A stretch of 64,000 nt of DNA from Protopterus annectens (Eukaryota > Chordata > Ceratodontiformes > Protopteridae): positions 868,885,175-868,949,174 of the forward strand of contig NC_056731.1 in NCBI RefSeq assembly GCF_019279795.1, read 5' to 3'. The position numbers and the translations under genes were made by a program. Shown here piece by piece: positions 55,273-64,000 of the stretch. The notes beneath the pieces were generated by a model. The model saw only the letters and a list, made by a program, of their open reading frames with translations. It ran no database searches and was not told the origin of the DNA. Numbering within the stretch: the stretch's first letter is position 1; each line of letters opens with the position of its first letter.

Positions 55273-57784
55273 TCTGCATAATCCATACACTTCTTCACTT
55301 TTAAAATGCATTTCAGAAAGGAGAACTAAAAAGCAACTGCCTATCCACAGGAGCAGCCTACATCTGCTCCCCATTACCTCAACTGGAAGGGACTGAATTC
55401 CAAGTCAAGTATATGTAGATAATACGGAGTCCATGGCTATCCCCAAAAAAAGCCATCTATGGGCTCAGCTATAGTCAACAGCATGTTTTGCCACTTTTAC
55501 GGCAGTCTAAATTACATCAAAAAGTCTCTCTTAAGGCTGCATCTGTTGGGTCACTGGCCATTTCTACTACTTGTTTCAGGAAATCACGGAGATACTGTAT
55601 CACGTGTCTGGCAATTTATATTTTTAAATCCTACATTGGGCAATATAACTTTTGTCAAAAGTTTCCAATGTTCTCTTCTCTCCCATCAGAGACAGTGTGG
55701 CATCCTGGTACAAAATCTGAATCCCTTCCCTCATTTATAGACATTGTAGTTCACAGAGTTTTTGTATACATATCTGTAATCCTCTTGAAGTCTGCTAAGC
55801 TTAACTGCCTTTTGGGAGACAGCGGTTGGGCAGCAGGCTAGCAGTCTGGCTTAAGAGAACTCTCAGGAAGTTTAAAAGGCCTGCATTACAGATGTAAGGC
55901 TCGCTTCACACATTGAATTACTAAATGCAAACTCATCATTGCTTGACAATCGAAACCTCTCACCTCTGATCCAAAAAACAAAGCTGGCCCTTGGAGTATT
56001 GGGAACTCTGCCCCAAACATCTCTCCTAACTTACGTAACCATACTCAAGGTTGCACAGCTTGGGGGAGGAAATACCAGAGTGGAAGGGTTCATATCAATG
56101 AAAGCTGTGTGTAACGAGGTACACTCAGTACTTCACAGGGTTTGAGGTACGGATCTAGGCCTAGTCTCTTTCATACCAGCGTTCCAGGTGTTATACAAGA
56201 ATGTCTGACATCTTCATGTTCCATATAAAATGCTCCCAAGATTGATTATTCCCCAAAGGAGTTGTCCTCTTCAGGCGGAGCCAAAAAAGCATTATTCTCC
56301 TCATCTGTGCTTAGTGTAAAGGGCAGTAGAGCTGGTTTGAATTGGCCATGTTCCTACATATGTAAGAGTCTCAGGTGAGAAGAGCTTCCTCTTCCTTGTT
56401 AGCAGCAAAGCAGCATTTAAAGGTAGAGGCTTAAGACGAGGTTTAGGGAAGGGGCAGACACTGTGGCCAAGCCCCCCATGTATTCCTCTATAAACTGTTT
56501 ACTAAAACTGTATGGTTGGGAAGACAGAGGCAGGCGTCAGTAGGGTAAATACCTACTGTTCAGACATCTGCCATTGTGCAAGCAGCACTGGTAAGCTTTG
56601 CAGGTGCTCCTGCATAACAATGCAATTACAGGAACCTCTCAAGAATATGTCAATACAAACAGTTGGAAAATCCTGTAGAGATCTCTGAAAAGCTACAGGG
56701 GTTAAAAACCAGCCCCTGTAGATGCCTGGGGATTGGCATCTGGCTGCGGCACAGAAATGCTTGCCTCTGATTCCTGTCATCAGGAAAACAAAACACTGCT
56801 GGTTGTCTGCAAAGAGACTAAAGACAGTGGAAAAGAGGAAACTCAGAGGAACCGGCACTATTGTCAGAAGACTGCACCTGGGGCTAAAAGTGCAGAACTA
56901 ACAGAGTCACTAAGACCCTGTACTCCCTTCCCACATATTACTTAGTGATTAACCTCTTCATTTAACTGTGTATTTTTGGAATTACACCAACAGATGGACA
57001 AGGACAGTTATCCAACTGTTTGGTTTCCATGGCCCAGAGCTAAAAGCTTTTCATGCGCATAAAAACCTTGGAGGATTCAAGTGCAAGAGTGCAAAATCTT
57101 GCTGTTAAACTAAAGACATTAAAGATGCTAATCATTAAGACAGAAGCTCTCACCCATAGTCGTACACTATTTTTATAGGCCCATGACATAAGTCCACAAA
57201 GAAATTTGGAATAAAAATAGTGTCAAAATACAGGAACAATTCACAAGTCACTAACACAACCAGACCAGTAATCAGAAAGAATATTTTCCTATAGTGGGTA
57301 TTTGTTATTCTCTAGAAGACGACAATTTATGCTGAACACTTCCTAAGACAAAAAGAACTGAAGATGGTACAAGGCTATTTATTTTCTAAAAAGTGCCATA
57401 CTGAATTCTCAGTATGAAGAGGAAACCAGATATGCTCAGACTCTATTTTTGCCCTATGTAAGGCCAGAAAGATGGCATTCACATGTGGCCAATTCCCTTA
57501 TGTAAGAAATTATGCAGCAGGGGTTATCCTTATGATCAAATAAGTTCAAACTGCCATCTTGTATTTTACTAAACTACATATATATCAAATTCTTTGGGCA
57601 AGGATCTGCAACTCTAAGGTTGAGGTGTCATGTGAACACAAAATGAACTTCAAGGCTATGGAGAACTTTGCTGCTGATGCTACCATCAGTCTCAAAGATT
57701 CTAAAAAATCTTAAGACACTGAACTCATCAGAAGAGATCAAACTCCTTTGTAGAGTTATACCTACAAACCAGAAGTCCAATGGG
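55273..57784. other. Unassigned sequence
   Basis: Non-coding DNA right of F. The short ORFs lack recognisable motifs, and no repeat family or RNA gene could be identified. Confidence 0.45.
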
Positions 57785-58030
57785 AGGTTGGCATAATGGC
57801 TAGGTTAAGGTGTTTACCTTACAGTTACAAGGTACAGGGCTTGATTCTCACATGAGGTAATTGGCAAGGCTTAAAATGGCCCTGAAGGGCTGTTAGCCTA
57901 GTACTAATCTGTGAACCTATGCCAATCCTCCCCCTGCCTGAGAGTGCATTATAATGTTACCTGCTACAGTTGCTGTACAAGTCCAGATACCTAGTGTCTC
58001 AAACCAGTTTGTTTTTGTTTGTTTTCTGTA
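57785..58030 (+). mobile_element. tRNA-derived SINE
   Basis: A perfect RNA polymerase III A box, TGGCATAATGG (57789-57799), is followed 38 bp later by a B box, GGCTTGATTCT (57838-57848, 8 of 11 to consensus). This is tRNA spacing. A non-tRNA body follows, ending in a GTTTGTTTTTGTTTG-rich tail. It is not a tRNA gene, because no cloverleaf closes. The SINE family is not identified. Confidence 0.65.
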
Positions 58031-58689
58031 TATGAAATGACTGCACAACACACACATTAAAAGCCCAAGGACTTTAGTGACAACTTTATGCTTAATATAA
58101 TATAGTCAGAAGCAACAGCTTTTAAAACATGCAAAGCAATGTATGCTGAAGGGAAACGTTCACCAGTGCACCCATTTAAAGGCATGAAAATCAATAAAGG
58201 TTTGCAAAATAAGGTGAAGATTGGTTAGGACTTCACAACAGCAGTAACTACTGCTGCTATTCACAGCTGAGGCTACAGTAGCTGGTCATATCCAGCCACT
58301 AACTGTGCTGCTGAGAACTACTTCATAATGAATCAGTTATGAAACAAAGGCACAGGATATAGCCCCCTTATTTGTAGACTTGCTGAATGCGCTACACATC
58401 ATACACTGGAGTTTAGGCAAGGTATATGTGCTTTTTCACATTGTTATGCAGTATGGATTTTGTACCTCTAACAATTACTGTATGTTGAAGTTATTGCTGC
58501 ACTATTCCCTGAAGTCACCTCATGTTCATGGTTCTTGATAAGTGTACTCTAGCTCAGATCTGTCACAGACGACTTATACTGCTGGGCAACAGTTTTCTTT
58601 ATGGACTTCCAAGATGGATGCACACTGATCAAAGGCTGATTTCAGGTCTCCCAGTATGAAAGCAGAAAATGAAAAAGGGGCCACTGAAC
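58031..58689. other. Unassigned sequence
   Basis: Non-coding, no recognisable element. Confidence 0.4.
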
Positions 58690-58900
58690 CTGTCAGTTTG
58701 GGTAAAAATGTCACTGGCCAGTAAATGTACTGCCTGGATGCCAGCAAAGAAAACATTTTGAGAAACAAGACAAAATTAACCAGAAAGGAAGAGGAGAAAA
58801 CTCTGGATGGGAAGAATTCTGCAGCTGTTCAGCAAAACACAGTTCAAGTTTTAACTCTAGTACAGGAAAGGCCTTCCAGTAATTTAGAGGAAAAAATCAA
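58690..58900 (+). repeat. Dispersed repeat, copy 2
   Basis: Counterpart of 26031-26200, sharing GGCCAGTAAATGTACTG, CAGCAAAGAAAACATT and CTTCCAGTAATTTAGAGG blocks. Confidence 0.55.
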
Positions 58901-59039
58901 CTATATATACACATGTACATTTTACAGACGTGCAAAAAAAGTCCACCTTGCTCAACAAAAAAGAGAAAATGAGAGGAAGAAGAGGGAAGGATGTAATACT
59001 GCAAGAGTGATCAGTCGGACATGGTTATAATAAGTTGTT

Positions 59040-60385
59040 ACACAAATATACTCTGTCCTTTCATGAGCACAATTGCAGTAGTAACTGATGGGAGATTTCC
59101 AAAACTGTCTAAGATAGAGATGAGGAAACCTGAAAAAAGGTTATGACACAGAAGACCTAGTAAAACCCATCTAGAAAACCCTGCTCTACTCCTAGAAAAA
59201 ACACAATTCTTGTAATGTTTTACAAATGTGAATGAAAGACCAAGTAGCTGCTTTAATAGATTTGGAATCCAGACTTTTGAAGAAAGCCCCTGAATCACCA
59301 GTAGCTCCAGCAGAATGTGCTTTAACTGTTGTCGGAATCTGCTTACCATTTGAGACAGTAACAAAAAGAGAGAGCCTTGGATAACCAATTAGAAAGTTTG
59401 TTTGGAAACAGGAGCACCCAAAATTTTGTCCTGAAGAGAGAAAAAAAAAAAAACAAGCCTATGATCTCTGCCTATGCAAATCCAACAAATGTAGGAGCCT
59501 CTCCCATTTAGGCAAGTTAATGGTCTAATTCAAGGAGAGGTCATTAAAAACCTCAGACAAAAGTAAGATTAGTATGGACAGTAATCCTATCCTTATGAAA
59601 AATGAGAAATTAATCATTAAAGGCTTGCAATTCAAATCCATTTAGCAGAAGTAAAAGCGACCAAAAGCACAGTTTTCCAAGTACAAAACTTGAGAAGCAG
59701 AGGCAGCAGGATCAAAAGATTTTCCAGATTATAATTTATGTCACAAGAAGGAGGGAGAGTCTTCTGTGGTACCCTAGTATATAGATGTCCTTCAGAAACT
59801 GAGAATTCAAACTGAGATGCCCAAGTGGGATGCAAGGCCATCAGAAATATCCGACAGATGTGCTTTAACAGAAGAAAATGCCAGACCAGCATTGAGCAAC
59901 TCGCTCAAATAAGGCAGAATATTAAGGAAAACCCATCTGATGAGGGTCATGATTCTTCCTTCATCACTAAAGGGAAATCTTTCATTTAAAGAGACAAAAT
60001 GTCCGAGTATGTGGTTTTCTAGCCTTCTGTAAAACCTTATGCACATCCTCAGAAATTGAGGCCTAAAAGCAATTAGAATTTTATCACCCACAGTCGCATT
60101 CAAAGTCTGTACACGGGGGTGAATTGAAGAGCCTTTGTTTTGTGCAAGAATCAACTTGTCAGGTAACTTGTGATGACTGTTCCGGCCAGATGAAAGAATG
60201 GCAAGCCAATGCTGCCTAGCACAAAAGGGAGTGATCAACAAGATTTTTGGTTTATCCTTCTTGATCTTTAGAAGAGCTTTTGGAATCAAAGGAAGTGGAG
60301 GGAAAGCAACCTCCTTTTCTACGGAAAGATCACAGCATTCATTCTCCATGCACAAGAGCATAGTAGTCTTGAATAAAATAGCCAC
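59040..60385 (-). pseudogene. MT-like domain and tyrosine recombinase remnant of DIRS I
   Basis: 60385-59807 is open for 192 codons. It contains AFPPLPLIPKALLKIKKDKP and KILLITPFCARQHWLAIL (MT), then PQFLRMCIRFYRRLENHILG and LPYLSELLNAGLAFSSVKAH (YR core-binding). Box I remnants lie at 59700-59630 (TVLLVAFTSAKWI), with the arginine lost. The C-terminal part is at 59388-59160. It holds a degraded box II and FVKHYKNCVFSRSRAGFS. Confidence 0.75.
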
Positions 60386-60625
60386 AGTTGTTTGTTTGGT
60401 ATGGAGTTAAAAAGATTTATCTGCTGAGTACCAATCTGATGGACAATATCCAGAAAGACCTCGCTGATTAGCATCTTCTCAGGAACGCTTCATCTGATAG
60501 GATACTGTGCCCCCCCCCCCCCCCAAGTGGGTATTTACACAGCCCAAAGACAAACCTTGTGTTGCACTTTCTTAAACTATCAAAGTCAACCTGCAATTTC
60601 CTGAAACAATCTTCTAGGGGGCCTT

Positions 60626-61500
60626 CTACCCTTCTAATAAGACTACATCCTTATGAAGAAAAGGACAAGCTCCAAAAGGAAAATTACTCTGAAATTTAGG
60701 AACAGGAGAATGATTCAAGTCCATGCATGACCTTACACTTTTCCTGTGAAGTTTTGAAAAGCCCTGCAGTTGCAGAACCAAAAAGCCACTATCCAAAAGA
60801 GTCAAGCAGTTTAGCTTTGACATCCTCAGTTAAAGGCTCAAGTCTAAGCCAGGAATACCTACACAGAACCAAATAGGCATCTGCAGCATCATAACTACAC
60901 TTAATAGAATGCCTAGACACTTGAGAAGCATAGCTAAGAGGAGACAGTGAAGAAAACAGCTTCTGAATCAAAATCAGACAACGCGTACCTGATCACACGG
61001 GGTTCATAGGGTTCTACTAGGCTAACGATCACAAGGGCCTTTTTAAGCCTAGTCATGCACCCCAAATCTGACAAATTCTGGTACCCTTAAGTGTAAGAAG
61101 GGGTTTGGAAGGTGAAACATTTACAAGCAGGGGCCTGGGAGATTAACCATTCACAGGCTGCCTGTGCTGGTTAGATACATTGGTGCCAAACCAGGGATGA
61201 ATTACCTGTTCCTGTAATTAACAGTTCTAAAAGCTAAAGTGGCAGAAGTAAACACTTTTTGTCATGTCTATCAATGGCTCTGATGCCTATATCTATGAAA
61301 AACGTTGGAAGACAGGAGCTTAGAAGGCTTCTCATTTGAAATAGTACAAAGAGATGAAGACTATTTATTTATTTTAGAAGTCAGCAACTGATACTCAGGA
61401 TAAAGGGAAGCAGTTGAGAAAGTATCCAAGAAAGCTTCTAAAACAGGAGGAATGGGTGAAGGTATAGGAACACCTATTTCTAACACAGCATAACAGTTTT
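60626..61500 (-). pseudogene. gag remnant of DIRS I
   Basis: 61500-61361 has PIPPVLEAFLDTFSTAS, matching the PPVLPAFLDAF linker of D. 60971-60789 reads YASQVSRHSIKCSYDAADA, LCRYSWLRLEPLTEDVK and KLLDSF, the conserved gag core. 60823-60626 is the basic C-terminus (NHSPVPKFQSNFPFG). The Cys/His N-terminus is absent. Confidence 0.75.
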
Positions 61501-62490
61501 TCTGGATATCAGACAATGAAGAATCTTTTCTCTGAAAATGCTGCATCATCACGAAAACTGGCATCTGTAAAGACTGATTCAAACATACTTCAGTGACCAC
61601 CTTGGCCATGAAACAGGACTTTGTCATGAGTGACTCAGTGGCATATCAAGAAGCTTTTCAGACTCTCCCAGTGGATGTTATAACCAACAAAAAAGCAGTT
61701 TTACAGTAAAGAAATGGGCATCATAACAGATTGCTGGTTCAAAAGGTGGCAGGGTAAACTTCTTCAAAACAGAACTGAGATCCCAGGAAGTACAGTGGTA
61801 CTCAGGGACCTGAGGTGGATGATGCCCTTCAAAAATTGTTTCAAAAGAGGTGGCTGCATAAGGAGGCAGGCAGAAATGGCAGATGTATAAATTTCGATTA
61901 AAGAATGAGAAAGGCTGGAGTTGAACAGTTCAGCAGCAGTAGTTTTGCAGATCGTGCTGACTCTGAGTGGCACCAAATAGTAAATATATTTTTCCATGTT
62001 GATGTGCAGTTTTTCTATTTGATTTTCTAGCCTGATTCAGAACAGCCAAGACATCCTTAACAAAAGATATCCCTGGGGGGAAAAGGATTAAATCATCCAT
62101 GCCCATTAACCTCAAAGTGCTCTTGCTGGAGCACAAGACTGTTCCTCTGGCTCTTGGTTAACGGGTTTACCTTCTGAGGTAGCAGTAAAGGTTCCCGCCT
62201 GCACAGGCTATGAAGTAGTGGAAACCAATGCTGCTTTGACCATAAAGTTGTTATCAGGATCACCTGTGGCCCTTCTTTCCTGATCTTCAGTAATACCCTG
62301 GAAATGAAAGATATGGGAGGGAAAGCACAGAAAATAAACCTTTCCATAAAAAAGGAGCATGTCCTTCAGGCTCTGCTATTAGTGGGCCTTGTGCAATACT
62401 TTTTAACTGCCTGCTTTGTAGCAAAAAGGTACATTTCTGGTACACCCAATTTGTGTTCTGTTTAGAAAAATGTACTTGCTTGACATCCAC
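61500..62490 (-). pseudogene. MT-like domain and tyrosine recombinase remnant of DIRS J
   Basis: The MT part (62347-62093) reads FCAFPPISFISRVLLKIRKE and VILITTLWSKQHWFPLLHSL. The YR part (62136-61764) has VLAVLNQARKSNRK, with MQPPLLKQFLKGIIHL further on. 61627-61500 gives KVVTEVCLNQSLQMPVF, the YR middle region. It stops before box II, where the fusion with gag of I occurs. Confidence 0.75.
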
Positions 62491-64000
62491 TCATGTGGGT
62501 CTGTTTCTGATCTGCTGGGGCAGTGTGCTAGATAGTTAATGTCCCCTGGCAGGTACTGGGCCATCAAGTGTAGGCCCATGGACTGAACTGTTCGCTTATG
62601 AACCACATTGCTGTCGCTGTGGTGTGGTCAGTCTTCTCTAAGCCACAGTAACCATTTGAAATTTCAGGACCTGCCAAGTGTGAGTCTCAAAACGGAGAAT
62701 GAACTTCTGAAAAATGGACTTACATATACCACGTCCAAGATGGCTATTTCTCAGAATATGTCCTTTTCTCAGTACGATGATCTCGAGTTAAGTTCATGGA
62801 TGTGGGGGGGCTTGCTCGCCAGCAAAAAAAAAAAGTTTAAATAAAAACAGCAATCTTCAAGAGTCACTCTTTCCTTTGGTTTTCAGTCTTAAGCTTGTCG
62901 GCACTTGGCATTTCAAATGCTGACAAAATAGGGAGTCTAAGAGAACCTCTGGCTTCCACGGGGTTTTGAATATTATCTTTAAGAATGCTTGGTCCCATTT
63001 TCCATGTGCCTGAAGACCACTGGAATATGCACTCCAGGCCAGATCTGAAGCATCTGTGGTTAAGATCTGATTTTCTGGCTGGACTCCAAAGGGGAACCAC
63101 CCTTTAAGGTGAAAACTTGGATCTATTTTAAAAATTTTTGAACAGTGGAGAAGCTCATCTTATGGGTGACAAAATTTCCCTCATTTTGAGGTACCACTGA
63201 ATTTTCCTTGTGCAGCTTAGCCAGGGGAATTAAAAAGCATGTACCTATGGATCCCAAGGCTCTCAGGACTTCACTGGCTGATATAACTCTGACTTAGAAG
63301 GGACTGCAAGTACTGGGTTAGGAAGGAGACTTTCCTCTAGTAGGAATCCAGTGGATTTTCTCTGTCCAGCAGGGCTCCTAGAAATACCAGTATGCATGTT
63401 GGAATTAGGATGAACTTCTTTGAGAGTAGAAGACAGTCATGATGAGGTGAAGGGTTGACTGCAGGTTCTTGACAGGTCTGGCCTGAATCAGGCAGTCCCC
63501 CAGAAAAGGTAAATCTGAATGCCCTTTGTCCTGCAGAAGGAGATTAATGGGACTAGATGCTCTGTAAAAATGCTGTGTGCAACAGACAAGCCAAAGAGCA
63601 GAGAAGAAATTTGATATTTCCCACCTGTTGTGAAGCTCAGATGCCTCCTTTTGAGCTCCTGTAATGGGAATGTGGAGGTATGCATTTCTTAGGCCTAGGG
63701 TGTCCAACACCACCCTGGGAGACTGCATGGCCATAAGCTTTTGCAGGATTAGCATTTTGCATTTGGTACCTAGCATTAGCAAGTCTTCACAGATCCAATA
63801 TAGGCCTCCATGTTCCTTACTTCCCTATCACTAGGAACCACATCGAGTAATAGCTTGTGCTCCTTTGTGTTAGGGGGACTGGCTCAATGGCACCCTGACC
63901 TAGCAACCAATCTGCTTGGATTAAAGTCTCTGGCAGTTGTCCCTTTGCAATGAAGAAATACCTGCTGGCTTTGAGAGATGGGTAAATTGCAGTTTGTGGA
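62450..64000 (-). pseudogene. Reverse transcriptase-RNase H of DIRS J (partial)
   Basis: 63782-63405 has KLMAMQSPRVVLDTLGLRNA (motif A degraded; Asp kept in VLDTLG), then AYLHIPIT. The catalytic box reads FLGDCLIQA in place of YLDDCLIQA. RNase H follows in fragments. An unrelated 200-bp stretch (about 62690-62880) with A-rich tract and flanking inverted bits interrupts it. The N-terminal RT lies beyond the window. Confidence 0.75.

Larger units (their letters stand above)
58975..61500 (-). mobile_element. DIRS-type retrotransposon remnant, copy I (RT deleted)
   Basis: Minus-strand remnant with an ICR-like segment (58995-59095, TAATACTGCAAGAGTGATC). YR is at 59040-59900 and the YR/MT link at 59807-60385. 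RNase H-RT is largely absent, with a gap near 60560-60600. gag lies at 60626-61500. Its gag 5' end is fused to the YR of J at about 61500. There is no clear left ITR. Confidence 0.75.
61500..64000 (-). mobile_element. DIRS-type retrotransposon, copy J (3' truncated, continues past window)
   Basis: Minus-strand order RT (from beyond 64000 to about 63150), RNase H (63150-62450), MT (62490-62093) and YR (62100-61500). No ICR or 3' ITR exists on the left because copy I begins. The 5' part lies outside the window. Confidence 0.8.

Noticed and set aside
56553..56858. Possible host exon (101-codon minus ORF)
   Set aside because: No recognisable domain, no splice evidence, and ORFs of this length are expected by chance.
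57785..57860. Possible genuine tRNA gene
   Set aside because: A and B boxes are present but no cloverleaf or acceptor stem closes, and a long non-tRNA body follows; a SINE fits better.
60511..60524. Poly-C run as a regulatory motif
   Set aside because: A simple homopolymer; similar runs occur at 11009 and 47190 with no shared context.

Overview
This is a eukaryotic, almost certainly vertebrate, repeat-rich window with no recognisable host gene. About 45 of the 64 kb is built from tyrosine-recombinase (DIRS-type) retrotransposons. I count ten copies or substantial pieces, here called A, C, C2, D, H, E, G0, G, F, and the fused pair I/J. They are identified by gag, reverse transcriptase (RT), RNase H, a DNA-adenine-methyltransferase-like (MT) domain and a tyrosine recombinase (YR), and by inverted terminal repeats (ITRs) plus an internal complementary region (ICR) that joins copies of both ends. 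Such DIRS density, with L1-type LINE remnants, a tRNA-derived SINE and long AT microsatellites, is most like a large amphibian genome. A caecilian or salamander is my best guess, by inference only.

Layout. 1-2666 is a decayed L1-like ORF2 on the plus strand. It is split by DIRS A (2667-8200, minus), resumes at 8201-8822 with its C-terminus, and is then cut by DIRS C (8823-13765, minus, lacking its 5' end). 13766-15214 holds a possible LTR-element leader. 15215-17345 is a gag-only DIRS piece (C2). D (18548-23820, minus) carries recognisable ITRs. 23821-27819 is mostly unassigned, with a 58-bp tandem duplication, a dispersed repeat and an unrecognised 156-codon ORF. H (27820-31340, minus) is internally deleted and interrupted by a LINE 3' tail. 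E (32660-37695) is the only plus-strand DIRS. After a 340-bp (TA)n tract comes G0 (38358-47300, minus), which is split by a later insertion of G (39517-45168). F (49660-55272, minus) has both ITRs and the ICR. A SINE lies at 57785-58030. I (58975-61500) and J (61500 to the window end) are two truncated DIRS copies fused head to tail.

How the parts work together. In an active DIRS element gag packages RNA, RT/RNase H copies it, ICR/ITR pairing allows completion of a circular DNA, and YR recombines the circle into the genome without target-site duplication. At least three subfamilies can be told apart by their ends: A/F, D/E and C/G0/G. None of the copies here looks autonomous. Every one has frameshifts, stops, deletions or lost catalytic residues, although A keeps an intact 599-codon gag and F keeps long RT-RNase H-MT and YR frames. 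The nested insertions give a relative chronology: the LINE is older than A and C, and G0 is older than G.
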